The notes beneath the pieces were generated by a model that searched no databases, was not told the DNA's origin, and saw only the letters and a list, made by a program, of their open reading frames with translations. Below are positions 31,711-44,339 of a DNA stretch of 64,000 nt, one piece after another. Made by a program: the position numbers and the translations under genes. Origin of the DNA: Macropodus opercularis (lineage: Eukaryota > Chordata > Actinopteri > Anabantiformes > Osphronemidae); the NCBI GenBank assembly GCA_030770545.1, contig CM061097.1, forward strand, positions 20,788,501-20,852,500, in the 5' to 3' direction. Numbering within the stretch: position 1 is the stretch's first letter; every line of letters begins with the position of its first letter.

Positions 31711-34680
31711 CCTGTCACCACAAAAAGGAACATTTGAGATGAGTGAATATGAACAAATACATTAAGATTCAGGACAGACTTTAAAAATGATGCACAGACA
31801 ATCAAAGACGTCACACGTGGGTTATCACATTTCTGGGAGCCTTAATAAAAGTTTAAGGAACAGAAGAGGTTGGCGCTTACAGTAGTTATCAGCATGGTGA
31901 GCATTTTGCAAACATGAGGGTAGTGCTCACCCTCATGAAGCGAATACGACATTGACGCATACTTTACACATGAACTTTGCTTGATCGTTGTATCTTGAGG
32001 GTAAATCAAATGGCTAATTTTGAAGAACTGTGGTGACTATCTGACAGGACGACACTGTCACAGATTATCATCTGCAATCTTGTCATGTTGCTCCGTGTCT
32101 TCAGTGATCGCAGCTCATGTTTCAAAGTGGACCTAATGCTGGTGTTGTGAAAATACCCCCGCCCCGGTATTTCACCTGTTAGCCACCTAATCAGATCCAC
32201 ACCTCAGGCCTGCTTCATCTGCTCAGGATTCATCAGATAACCTCTTCCTCAATCAGCCTCCATAAACGGATGAAAAGCAGAAACAGATGAGTAACACTTG
32301 AACGCCTCCATGACCTTTATTTCTTGCTTAACATCTGTGTGCAGGGTGCAGTGGGGAGAAGGGAACACCAGCACTTGTGCTGATTACGTTAAGATTAGAT
32401 TCACAGCCAGAACAAAGATGAAAAGCAGAGATGGGGAGACGTGTGGGTAGTGTGTGTGTTATTAGTAGACGTGTTGGTTAAGCTGGTGTCAGTGTCTTTT
32501 ACTGTATTAATAAGGACACGTGTACAGTATGTACTGCACCAACTGTTACGGTTATACTGTTTTGCATTTTCAGCATCGTCGTCTGTCCTGTCACGTTACA
32601 ACAGGTCTCCCAGCAGAGGAACGTTAGTACAGCACATGGCTGTTAGCAGGAGAAATGCAGTCAGAGGGCGTCTGAAAAAGCCCTGATTCCCAGACCCGCC
32701 GGATGGACCGGATGGCTAATATCAGCAATAAGAATGAGCTTCCCTTTAAGCAGAGCCCAGCACCGTCCACACTGTTTAACCCACAAATGAAACAACATGA
32801 AATTAATGACGCTGCTGCCTGAGGACTAGACGTCTCACAAAGTGTCGGAATTGATCCAGACTTCAGTCTCAAATCTGAGAAAAAAATCAATAGCTGAATG
32901 AATGTCATTTTCAAAACTGACGTGATGCCCATAAATATGCTGCTTATGAGTTTGTGATTGAGGTACAAAAGTAAGAGATGAGATTCAGCATCTACTGAAG
33001 TCAGTGCACTGTTTGAGCTTTGCTCGGTTTGATTGGAGGTTTGTCCTTCATCACACGTCTCATAATAACGTTGTGAGGGTTTGGTTTTCCACAGACAACC
33101 TGAATCTGACTGATGTTACAGTTCAAAGTTTCTCCTTCAACATTCGTGTATTTAGCAGACGTGATACAATGTGGTGCACGTGATGTGGCTTCATTCCTGT
33201 GTGTAAAGCCAGTCTGTAGCTCTGCTATGTTCCTACGACTGGACACCAAATGGAAACCTGCTCTTCAACTTCAAAGACTGACCTCAGGGAGCGGTTTTAT
33301 GCCCAGAATGGCCACAGCGTTCCTCCTTTAAGTAGCAGACACTTTATCGTCTGCGCGTCTATGCTTCTTATGACAGGTGACATCTTGCCAGTGTCATAAC
33401 TTACACCTGGGGGTCACAGCATTGTTGTTTCTACATGGGCCCAACCTGCTGCATCACCTGAATTGTGTCCCTGTTGATGAATAGATTCTTTTGATCTGAG
33501 CTCTCAGCATGACCACGAGATGGACACAGCCACATCTGAAATGCTCTCTGCTGGCCTCAGCCAGGGACACACAAAGACAGACTTAATGCAGCCTGCCAAT
33601 ATAAATATGTCCACAAATACCTGCAGAGGTGTGACACCGCAGAAGAAGCGGAGGGGGACGTTCTTTGCCAAAGCTCTGACCCAGCTAAAATGACTTGGCC
33701 TCCACCGAAAAGGGTGGCGTGGGTCAAACGCAGCGTGTGGTGCTTTTATTCTCTCAGCATCTATCCCAGATGTGAGTCCTAAAACAAGCATGAGATTACT
33801 TTCATTGATTGAATGTAGATTGAATGAGTCCCCTGGCAAAGAAAATGCTACAGTATGTGCTGTCAGAGGTGGCTCACCCTGGTTTTTGGCTAACACGGAC
33901 AGATTCAATCAGTTTCTGCCATCCTCTGGAGTTATACACTACATTATAGGCTGACTGCTTTTCTCTGCGTGGAGCTAGATCCAGCTCAGATACTGCTGTG
34001 GGGCTGACTGACGGCAGGCGTGCACACACTCACTGCTCCTTCATAAACACACTTCACAAACCGTCTCAATAAAAGAAGGACATTTGACAATGAACTCATT
34101 TAAATTTAAAAATCATGCACGACAACGAAAGTACCTGGAAGAAGGAGGTGCTTACCAGAAGACTAGTGGAGGACAGGTTCCTTTTAACACTGATAAGCGT
34201 GGGAGCCTGGAGACGTGTTCAGTGTCCGCCTGAGACCCAGACGCTTTGCTACATGGAGGACTGACTGTGGCATTTTACCCAGAGTCCTGTGCATATATAG
34301 GAATTCCTCTGATATCTTCAAAACAATGACACATAATGTTACAGCCCTAGTTCACTTTTTTAGGCTATAATTTATTTCTATGTGTCCTGTTCTTGCACAT
34401 CCACAAATAATGACCAAAATAAACAATGTTACTAAAATAACACTCTGTTGCTTGTCCAAGTTGGGACATTATTTAAGAAACATCAACCAATTGATCCATT
34501 TAATTAAGGCACAAAACACAATCCATCTCACTGCAGACTGACAGGCTTCCATTTGTCGTCATTAGTTTATCAAAGGAATAAAGAAATCAATACAGAAATA
34601 CAATAGCAGATGTTTTATCATAGGTTTATGTTGTAGGATCTACTGGGGGTGAACCCATGCATGAGTGGTAGATCACCGCC
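31711..34680. other. Non-coding DNA, nothing recognised
   Basis: A 134-codon minus frame at 33504-33908 and a 114-codon minus frame at 32624-32968 match no known family and have no splice context. Confidence 0.45.
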
Positions 34681-34688
34681 TCCATAAA

Positions 34689-34727
34689 CTATTGATTTTA
34701 TCATAAAATCTTTCAGACAATCAATAG
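34689..34727. repeat. Nested inverted repeat (hairpin potential)
   Basis: Outer arms CTATTGATT and AATCAATAG are perfect complements (9 bp). Inside lies a second perfect palindrome, GATTTTAT-C-ATAAAATC (34694-34710). The arms carry ATTGAT/ATCAAT words used by PBX-HOX or Cut-type factors, so either structure or paired binding sites may be meant. Confidence 0.6.
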
Positions 34728-34729
34728 TA

Positions 34730-36509
34730 ATCAAGGCCATAGATCAAGGCAGTGGGAGAGCTAGAGAGGATCCTTTGTCTGTGTGAGCATTGCATGAACT
34801 CCTTATAAGAGCATATCCGTCATTTTCCAGTGGGGAGACGTGCGATCGGTGAATGCAGCTGGACGGGCTGGGGTCAATGGGAGGATGCTCGTAGCCGAGG
34901 GGACGTGATTCCGACTAGAATCCAGATCCGAAGGCGGCGTGTGGAGGCTTTACCAACCCACGAAACTCAGACAACTACTAGTATAAACCTGCTACCTAAC
35001 GCAGTGGATTAGCCAAGAATGCAGCCGGCAGGTGGCTATTGATAAGGCCACGCAGGTCCCGCGTTGGCTGTCTCTGAAAGGAAATATCCATCGGCGCACA
35101 GCGACTCGCTTGTCAATCGCAGGCTGAGTACCTGATAAAAACAACAATTGGGAAAGACGAGGATGCTGTTTACACATCCTCAGACAGGACGGGGCAAGTC
35201 TCACCCTCCAGCCAGCTGTGATGACTGAGGAGGATGGAGTCTGGGCTGAAGGAAGTAGGAGGACAAGAGCCGTGCCTTGCCTTTCTGAGGGCTCCTCAGA
35301 CCGAGCCCTCCCATGTTAGTCGTGTCAGGAAATCTGACACCACTTGGTGTTTGGACAGGCTCTGTGGAGTCTGATAAGACAGAAGCGTTGGTGTTGACAC
35401 AGTTGTTCACAGAACATACGACTGCTACTGAAGAATGTGGGTCAGTAAAATTATTACCGTTGCTACTTCATTGTCATAGAACAGCTTACAGACAGTTTGT
35501 TGTCCTACAGTAATAACAGCTTTAAGAAGTGAGCAGTTGAGTTTGGAGATGGTGGGACAGTCAAATCACGAATGCATCACCATCATGAATTCATATGTAA
35601 CATGGAAACTAGTTTCCACTATTTCATTTGTTCCACTGTTCCACTGTAAAATGTGTCACTAAAAATAAAAAGACGTTCTCATGTTAATATCGTCCACAGC
35701 CTCTATGACACTGTGGAATAAAAACGAATGTGCTGTTAGTATAGGTAAAGGTGGATACCGTATATTTAAACGACTGCGCTGTGGGGCCAGAATCATATTG
35801 GGAAGCTGAGCTAATCTTGCAAGGTCATGCAGCTCACAGAGCTGCTTTGGAGACTTGCCAGTGTCTAATTGAAATGTTGTGATAAATTTCAGGCGCAGGT
35901 CAAATGTCACGTGCTGCCTAAGCAAAGGTCAGAAGGACAGAGGAGGGAAGGTCGGGAGCAGTGGGGAACGAGGATCCGCTCTTGATCTTTACGCTGTGGA
36001 GCTGAGTGGAGATGATGTGCTCAGCAGGGTGCCATCAATCATCTTCAGAGACACGTCTGCTTTGTGCAACCACAGCAGACCTCCAATTCAAAATCTATAT
36101 ACAGTACATGTGTGTCTCAAAATATTTGCTCATTTAAATAAATAACAAATATCTCAGTCAAAAAACTGGTTGTATTTTAATTTCCTGAATTACATGGTAG
36201 GTGGCTTTAAATTTCATTCCAGTATCTATATATGCAGTTGATATTATAAGAATGAATATTTCTGTAATACCGAAGCATCACTGTAGACTGATTCGGATGC
36301 TAATTGAAGGATGTAATAATGTGATTACATGAGATTTCATTTCCCAACTTTAATAAATGTCCTCCCAGTGGGATCCCACATTTAGAACAACCACCACTGC
36401 GGTGTAGTGGCTTACAGTAGCTCCACTCTGTGCTCTTACTTTGCATGACAATGAGATGGGTAATGTGCTCCAGTATTTGGAAATGACATGGTCTGATGAC
36501 ATTCTGTGA
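34730..36509. other. Non-coding DNA, nothing recognised
   Basis: No known domains. Positions 35270-35310 can form a short GC hairpin (GAGGGCTC and GAGCCCTC). Confidence 0.4.
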
Positions 36510-36670
36510 CCCGACGGGCTTATACAACTTGACGCTGTCCTCGCGACGGTGAAAGAACGGCTGGAGACAAATGAGCAGCTGTGTGAAACTCTAAAAGCCT
36601 TAGATATGTTGATGTCCTGCAGGCCCGGAGGAAATAAACACGTAGGACACACATGGAGACTCGCAGGCAA
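36510..36670 (+). other. Weak candidate coding stretch, helix-like
   Basis: The plus frame reads TVKERLETNEQLCETLKALD near 36546-36605 with a coiled-coil-like spacing of hydrophobic residues. A stop lies at 36507 and no acceptor or donor is obvious. Unrecognised; it may be chance within a regulatory element. Confidence 0.12.
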
Positions 36671-37344
36671 TCAGACCGGAGGCCACCCGTCGGATGGGCC
36701 ACTTGCAATGTGTGAATTAAAGGCTAGTTTGGCATGTAAACTGTCAGTGATGGTTTTATTGTTGTCATTGTTCATTCATTGTTCGTTAAGGGAAAGTGGG
36801 CTGAGTCGTAAGAACTAAAGGCAGAACAAATGGTAGTCGTGTATTTTCAATGATCACACGGGGTTTCATTCATGTTGAATAAATAACTATAACCACCTTT
36901 TAGTACAGTGGAATAATTACATTTCATTCTCGATAAAAACCTTAATCTTAAAGAAAAATTTCGGGCGTCCTGCACCAGGTCTGAGCCAGGTTCTCTGTGT
37001 AAACTGAAAAAAACACAATGACCAAAGATCCTAAACTGGCCTTAATGAAAAAACAGCCACAACAGGGTCATTAAAAAAGTTAAATGAAAGAAAATACCAA
37101 CAACAAATATACAATTACTCCAAAAAGTGTAAAGTTTGTTGTCACAAACATTTGTTGATCTCTCTGTTTTAGTCTGTAGGTTACAGAGTCGGCGCAGTGA
37201 CCACACAGACGGCACATTTGTACAGAAGTGAGGAAATGAAGCGTCACAGAAATTCAACATTGTTCAAGGCATGTGAGTTGGTCATGACATTGAAGTCGTG
37301 TGGATTTTATGGTTATAAACTGAAATTGTAGAATTAAGGTCGTG
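36671..37344. other. Non-coding DNA, nothing recognised
   Basis: AT-rich with short A runs near 36950-37080. No gene or repeat recognised. Confidence 0.45.
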
Positions 37345-37468
37345 CTTCTAATACAAAACTTCAAGGGCCTATTACAGGACCCTTATTTTTCCTATTTATA
37401 TTAATACTTTTTCATTGGGTTATAAAGCTTCTCTTCATGTGCTGTTTAGTGATGATACTGTATGGTAA
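37345..37468 (+). mobile_element. LINE reverse-transcriptase crumb
   Basis: On the plus strand LQGPITGPLFFLFIL (from about 37359) matches the family motif QGSxLGPLLFLIYIN, and LFSDDTV at 37442-37462 matches the catalytic motif C (YADDTV). The two motifs lie in different frames, about 25 codons apart as expected for this enzyme. Only this about 120-bp core is recognisable. Strand is opposite to the LINE at 17340. Confidence 0.62.
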
Positions 37469-38099
37469 CAAATAGAGAGATGTATGAAAACAACAACTTT
37501 ATCATATATATAATTATAAATACAAATTCCATGTATATCTAGATTAATTATAAAAAAGAAATATGCAACTGCAAAACACTGAATGTGAGCAGTACAGTGT
37601 ACGTTTTTCAGTTTATTGCTACAGTCCTCTTAATTGGCTGAAATGACTAATGAATATTTCATACTTTTTTATTTTGTTATGGCTACATTACCATCCCTCT
37701 ATACAGGAACGTTGTAAATACCTGTTTCTGAACGTGACCAACTGTGCCTAATGGTTAAAATCACAGTATGTGCATATGCTGTTGTTTGATGTCAAATGAA
37801 TCATTTGTTTTTGAATTATGCTTGAAGGAAAATGTTTCATTTGTCGAAATGTCAACAAAGTGTAAACAATCTAGTAACACACGTCAGTTACAATGATGTG
37901 GACGTGGACTGTTAATATCCATAAAATGAAGGAAGCAATTCACATCCAGTTCACTGCTGCATGTGCCTGAAACATCAAACAGGCAGTGGCCCCTCGTGTT
38001 CATCCCCTTTGACCAACTCTGAAATTATCCACGAAAATAACACTAATCCCCTCTAAATAATCCTAATCCTGTTCAAAGAAGAAAAAAAAAGATGAATAA
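37469..38099. other. AT-rich non-coding DNA
   Basis: Strongly AT-rich from 37480 to 37700. It could include diverged LINE sequence, but I see no further motif. Confidence 0.4.
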
Positions 38100-38450
38100 A
38101 TCCGTGAATAAAGATACATCTGTCGGGGGGATTGGGGGTGCAGCTATTTAAACAGAGCCGCTATTGAGGCGGATGCATGTCACCTAAAGCAGAACAATTG
38201 AGTGAACAACTCCCTCATGGCCCATATTCAGCCTGGGAGCCATGTGGCACAACAAAGCCTGTTCATCCTGGTGCCGACCTCATCTCACTCTCCTGGCAGC
38301 ACATTGTTAACATCGTATTGACTTTGTGACCCCTCTGTCTGGTGGCGGTAAAGCTACATGATTAGCATCCCTAAAGTAAGAGAGCAGGGAGTCAGTCAAG
38401 CTCCGGCCTGACGTGTGGGCAATAAATCAGCTGAAAGTAAAACTTGTGTT
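38100..38450. promoter_or_regulatory. Candidate conserved non-coding element
   Basis: Words such as AGCTATTTAAACAG, GAACAATTGAGTG (SOX-like ACAATTG), CACAACAAAGCC, TGATTAGC and GCAATAAATCAGC occur without an open frame. Inferred from texture. Confidence 0.28.
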
Positions 38451-38702
38451 GTCTCATCCTGTTTCTGTGACAGGAGGTTTAAATGGTGTGTGGTAGAAGA
38501 ACTCAGATTAATGAAGATTGATAAATAGCATAGTGCCTTAAATATGAAGTGGTTTATGTAAAAAGATAAGTTAGGGCATGTTTGATGTGATTTGCTTTAG
38601 GTCTGAGCCTTGTCCGCTGTTCGTTACATGGATGTGAACGATAAGACGCAGACCCTGCTCTGTGCAGGTGTAGTGGTTGTAGCTGATGGGTGGAGGTGTT
38701 CA

Positions 38703-38830
38703 CTCCAGCTCCTCCTCCCGAAGCCCAAACACATGCAGTCGGGTTAATTAGACAGTAAATCAACCATAGACGTGATTGTGACCGTGAGCGGTTTTCTGCC
38801 TATTTGTGTGACTCACTGTTAGATGGTCTC
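38703..38830 (+). repeat. Fragment of the same dispersed teleost repeat (5' half)
   Basis: CTCCAGCTCCTCCTCCCGAA, CAAACACATGCAG and GGGTTAATTAGACAG, followed by CGTGATTGTGACCGTGAGCG, correspond to the family order CTCCGGCTTCCTCCCACAG, AAGACATGCAGG, TTAATTGGTGACTC, GTGAATGTGAGTGTG. It covers the part of the element that is missing from the copy at 24230. Confidence 0.65.
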
Positions 38831-40009
38831 AGGGTGGTTCAGACCGATGGGCGTAAACTGCTCCGTTGGCTCCGCTTCGCTCTTCCTCGTGGTGCCGTCA
38901 GTACTGAACTTCACAGCAACGACACAACAAATAAATACACAAAAAACGAAATAAATGAATTGATCAATACTTCATTTTCACACGCAGAAATATGGCCCAG
39001 CACTGCTCCTGACACAGAGGTTGAGTTGCCTCTTATTTTGTGTGTTGCCCACCCTTGTGGTACAGTATGTATCTTTATTAAATGACAATCTGAATAAGGA
39101 AAACATCTTATTTCTCAGCGAGCACAGCGACAGTCTCTGGTTGGAGAGCACATGGTAATGTGACAGACCTGCTGACCTGAATACAAAGTGATTCACAGAC
39201 AGGGAGGCAGACGACTCAATTCCTCTCAACAGTAGACACTCACATGTTGAGTGGTAGCTTGATAGTAGTGCTTGTAGTAATTGTAGTAATCATAATGGTA
39301 ATCTAGTACTAGTCCATCTGCAGAGCGACTCGTTTTCTGCATCACGTGACTGTCGACTGGCTTCACGTGTCAAACGGCTGCTAATGATGCTGTTTTTGCA
39401 TAGTTGAGCAGAGAAATGCACGTCCACGCGTTTAGTAGCAGTGTGTGGTTGGCTCTGCTTTGTGATCAGACATAAGGCTGGAGGCTTGGAGCTCATAACC
39501 AAGTCTCACAGTCCAAACCCGTGTGAGTGTTTGTACTGAAGCAGAGCTAAGCAGGAAGGGAGAACGTCTGGTGGTCGTTCAGCACAGCCCAGTTCACCCA
39601 GACGCTGACTGATGTCTGGACGCAGACGTCCCACGGCAGGTCTGCACGGATGTGTTCAGAAACCTGGTGGGAGAACAGCTACTGAAACTCTGTGGCTCTG
39701 TGTGACTGAGAAATATTTTGATCTTGACAAGTCAAAGTCATTATATGTGACCAATATTTTTGGTTAAAGTCAGTTTAGTAACTCTGGCATTTCCGATAAC
39801 AGTCTGTCTGTTCAGCAAGATGAATGTCTGAGACTCTAACCAGTCAAACTCTTGTCCTGTTGAGCGTCTACAGTGATAAATGGTTGTGTCTTTGATTGAG
39901 ATTAGTGAGGTGGGGCTTGGGCCTATTTGATGAACCAGAAAATGAAATGATTACTATTGGGCTTCTATCGACTGCACTGCTGGTGACACTCTTGCTTCAC
40001 CCCAAAGGT
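38831..40009. other. Non-coding DNA, nothing recognised
   Basis: Short unassigned open frames only. Confidence 0.45.
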
Positions 40010-40310
40010 TAATTGGACTTGAACCCAGAAAATCAAGAGGTTAAGCGAGGTCAGTGTGACAGCAGGTCCTTCTGGGAACAGCCCTCTCAAATGGCTGCTA
40101 ATCAGATTTGTCAAGGGGCTTTCCTTATGATAATGCCTTCGTGTGCATCTCTGTTGTTGCTGTTGCTGCAGCGCCCTGTGGTATTGATTCTCATATAATA
40201 ACATTATCCTTGCCAACTGCAGGAGGGCAATTATATTCACTTATTTGCAGTCAAGAAATACGGCCTCCCTGCTGTTTTCCTGGTATTTCTATTGGGGTTT
40301 AGTGAGCATC
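40010..40310. promoter_or_regulatory. Candidate conserved non-coding element
   Basis: Contains GGCTGCTAATCAGATTTGTC, TTATGATAATGCC and GTATTGATTCTCATATAATA, plus a CAG-rich GTTGCTGTTGCTGCAGCGCCC segment at about 40154. No coding signal on either strand survives inspection. Confidence 0.3.
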
Positions 40311-42329
40311 TATTGATGTTTGCGTGTGTGACTTAGATGCTTCTGATTCAGTCTCTGCATGAAGAAAGTGGAACACCTTTCTGTTATTAGGAGACGATTA
40401 GGACCAAAGCACATGTCTGTGCAAAGTATGATTGATATTGGCTCAGCTGACATGATACGACAATCATGTGTTATACTATGAAAACGTGGGAAGCCAGGTG
40501 GTTGTTTTTGCCTCTACACACACAGGAATGTGACGTGAAACCGACCGAAATTGGATGATCAGAAATCTCTCATGTAGCCTGTTAGACAATATGAGTCAAG
40601 CCTCAAAAAAATCAAACAATAGCATTTAGCTTGGATGTGAGCCTTGACCTAGAAGAGAACAAGCCATTTGTGGCACAGACAGATGCATCACAGGCCAAAC
40701 ATCGTGGATCACCTTGATGACCTGAGCCAGTCCAGGACCCAGCCTCTGGGCCGACGCATTGCAGAGCGACAGTCAGGTCACGCCACGGTGCTAACAGGCC
40801 AGACCACGCGCCTGACCTCGCTCTAAATGAAACGGACCTCAGCACCAACATACAGTAGGCAGGTGTGTTTAGACTGGTGGAGGCAGGACGAGCCCCTCGG
40901 AGGCCTGCACTCAAAGGCAGGACGCCTTGATTCAATCAGCTGCAGAATTAAGGTCTCTTCTTTGTACAATACACAGATGTAAATTCAACGCTAAGCTAAC
41001 ACTAAGCAGAAACTGGGACGTGTGAGGAGACGCAGGAGACCGTGTGCTTTGATTGGCTGGATGAGTGAGAACATCTGCATTTGCTCCCTGAGCCTCGTGC
41101 TTCTGAACGACCATCATAGAAAAGTGGACACGAACCTTTACCTCAGGGCGGGTTTTACTTCTTAGGTCTTTTTCAAACCTCACCTTCATGTTGCTGCAGC
41201 ACTTACAGCCGGACGTTCACGCAGGTAATTAGCTTTCATCGCGTTCACCGCTGTTCCCCTTGCCTCTGGTTTTACCACTCAACTAACAGAAAGGCTGTTC
41301 GTTCCTCCTCAGCTGTGGAAATGGAAACTCCTGCACCAGCAGGCTTCAAGCACGTCTCTTAGCTTCCTGAACCTTTATGAACAACTTTAAAACTTTACTT
41401 TCATCTTTGCAGTTAGACTGCACCACCACTAGATGACACCATGGCATAGCCTCTCTTTGTCAAATTCTATTAAAATATTGTGTTTTGCATTAATATTCAT
41501 CTTGAATACATGTGTAATATTGTACAGTAGTGCTTTACCCCCAGGTGCCTGCCACTGACACACAGTATAGCATATGCAGATGTGTGAAAGGCATAACATC
41601 TGTAAGCACCATCTGGTTCCAGTACAGACGGAGGGAAACGCTTCCTCCTCTTTACCTGAGTTCAACATATATGCAGCAGACGTGATGACAGACGCTGCTG
41701 TCTTTAATCCTTTTCACGGGTCTCGTTCACTTTTGTGATTTATTTGGATTAAAACCTTAAAAAAAAATATATGAAGTCAGTAAAAGTGTCTTCTTTCATG
41801 CTGGATTTTTAAAGCCTGATGCTTTGTTTGGATATTGAAACATTCCTTCCACGCTGCATGGAGCTATTGTGTTTTGTTCGATTGTTGAACGTCAAGTCTG
41901 CTTCATTTACATCTTTGTGGAAAAGGCACTTACTGTAGATTGATTTGAAAATTCTGCAAAGCCCTACGTGGTAATGTTAGACATACAGTGTCTGTGTGCT
42001 GATAAAAGTCTTTATGTAGAGGAAAAGCATCCATGTTGTCTTTTAATAGAGGTCTGGCGTATAATGCGCATGTACTGTATGTGCGATCATACAGCAGGTG
42101 CAATGCAAGCACAGGACTGGACTGGTCATCTCCGCGTCACGTCACAGTCCTGTGTGTTTGTCCGACCTGTGTGACAGTCAGATTAATTTTCATTGTTCCG
42201 GAATACAGAGCCGAAAAAAAGGTTACATCTGACAAACGCAGGAGTTGTGGAAATTAAAGCAGAGTGTTTATGCAGGAATCTGTGCATGCAGGGTGCTTCA
42301 GACGCTTAAGCTCTCCCAATCCTTTTTCC
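40311..42329. other. Non-coding DNA, nothing recognised
   Basis: Unassigned short frames; an A7 run near 41759-41767. Confidence 0.45.
41426..41439 (+). promoter_or_regulatory. Candidate CTCF-type site
   Basis: CCACTAGATGACAC matches 13 of 14 positions of CCASYAGRKGGCRS; the single mismatch (G to A) is in the GGC core and may weaken binding. Same orientation as the other two candidates. Confidence 0.28.
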
Positions 42330-42680
42330 ATTCTCTGAATGTGCTGCATATAAAGCAATCCATTAGTCTTAGCTTTGCCAGAGATTTTAAGTGGACACCT
42401 GTCCATTAAGACCATCGTTTCAGCAGAAGCTCATCTCTCAAATTATTTGCCCTGAATTAAATTCTCCCAAATGTAATGGAATGCATATTTATAGTATTTT
42501 CTCCTCAATTCCTGCCAGCAAGGACAGTCCATCTCGTTTTATCTTAAAAAAAGAAGCTTCTACTTCATATTCATATTCTGTTCCACGCCGCTTCCCTGAG
42601 GAGAGCGGTCCACAAGCCTCACGCAATGTGAATACTCCCAGGCAGACAAAAGATACTTCACAGTTCTTAGGGAAAATAAC
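42330..42680. promoter_or_regulatory. Candidate regulatory element with TEAD- and MEF2-like words
   Basis: GGAATG (TEAD/M-CAT core) at 42478-42483 is followed directly by ATATTTATAG at 42485-42494, which fits the MEF2 consensus YTAWWWWTAR at nine of ten positions. AAATTATTTGC and CTGAATTAAATTC flank it. The pairing is characteristic of muscle enhancers, but no activity is shown. Confidence 0.28.
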
Positions 42681-43843
42681 ATAGTTGTAGGTACAGTATA
42701 CAAAGAGCTGCTGCAGCACGGAGCCACTGGCTGACTGACGTCTCCGTGACACGATCAAAGCTTCATTAAATACAGTTGCAGTGCACATGCAGTAGTTCAA
42801 GTATTTCAGAAAGCAGATCAGTAGTTATACCAACATACAGTCCGTCCTGTTCTAACGGGATGTTTCACGAGCCACTTCAAGCCTCAGGTTAAAGTCTGAA
42901 ATGAAATCCTGTGTAAAATCCACATGCAAGGTCATATTCACTGATATTCTTGATATTTGTCAAAGCACAAAAAATTGAACATGAATGATGCTACAGTACT
43001 AGTAGTATGTCCGATCTTTAACCGCTTTACATGGAACCAAATGAACACAATCCACAGTAAGAAGACAAAGAACAGAATCGCAAAAGGTCATGAAAGGAGA
43101 TGTAGCTCGGTTCTGCCAATGCCGCATTCACTGTCACCGAGACGGTTAAATCCTGGCAGCGGGTTATTCTCATAGTAGCTGAACATGAGTGATACTCTGA
43201 TGAAAGGAAGGCGTCGTGGTCGGGGTGGGCTCCTCTCTGAAAAGGCCTTCAAAACTGATTTTATGTGACTTTAATGTTTCACAACATCTTCATGTACATT
43301 TTTCTGAATTTAATTTCAAAAACAGATATGTAAGAAAGAATGTCTGAGTTTAAACAATGTCACTGAAATAGCTCACATTGAATTAAGATATCATCTGCAT
43401 TAAAATGGAAACATTTACAAGATTTCCTGTATTACTACACAGTCAAAATACAAGAGTGAGCACTGAGCCCCTTCTTAACTACAGCAACAGTCTGCTGATA
43501 TGTACAAATGATAACAAGTCTCTCCTCAACACTAATGTGCATTACTTACTATAGTGTTTTATCAAAATATTTTACAATACCTGACTCATTGAAGGATTCT
43601 TCTAAACATTTGTATTAATAGGGACTATACACAAAAAGTCACTACTAAACTAACCACCATTTTCAGGCCTTGTAAGCCTCTGGTACAGAGATAAACAGAC
43701 CACAACTACATTTTTGAAGAGGGGAAAAACGACCAGCTGATGTGTTTCTCATCATGTGGATGACATTGGCCTCCCAGAGTCACCCAGCCTGACAGGATAG
43801 CTGCTCGTCATATGGGTCAATAAATATGACTGACTTCAACACT
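42681..43843. other. Non-coding DNA, nothing recognised
   Basis: AT-rich, with no recognisable coding or repeat signature. Confidence 0.45.
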
Positions 43844-43872
43844 GTAATAACAACAACAATAATAATAATAAC
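43844..43872 (+). repeat. (CAA)n(TAA)n microsatellite
   Basis: Short compound trinucleotide run in which ACAAC repeats pass into AATAAT repeats. Confidence 0.85.
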
Positions 43873-44339
43873 AAAAAACTAATACAAATACCCGATTTAA
43901 CATTCAAGTACGTTGCCTTCAGTCACTAACGCCGGTTGACAATCACACACGTGCTTGTGGAAGAAACCAATGTGCTCCTGAAACGTCACCAGCCAAAGCC
44001 CAAGTACTGCTCCAATTCAAAGTCCACATCCAGTCAAGTACAGTTTGAAACAAAGATAAACAATATCATCTGGCAACAATCGTGTGGGTGAAAATCACCC
44101 GACATTAGTGCTCTGGGTTAAGATGAACTATAATGGTTTCAAATTTGATGTAACTATGACCCACTTGCTATTGTGGTGATGGAACCTCTGGTTTTGACTT
44201 CACGGCTATGTCATTAAAAGCTTCTTTGGTCGTTTGGGCTCCCACTCAGTACCTGCATTAAAAGCGCTGCTTTCGCTGCTATCTAAAGCTCATCACTTGT
44301 CAACCTGTCAGTTTGTTCATCTTGTGTTCCTTCGTTTTT
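43873..44339. other. Non-coding DNA, nothing recognised
   Basis: No feature recognised between the trinucleotide run and the next regulatory-like block. Confidence 0.45.

Noticed and set aside
33504..33908. 134-codon minus-strand open frame
   Set aside because: No family resemblance. Such lengths arise by chance in 64 kb on six frames.
40154..40180. Polyglutamine-coding CAG tract
   Set aside because: Only a few imperfect GTTGCT/CTGCAG repeats, within a regulatory-looking stretch with no exon around it.
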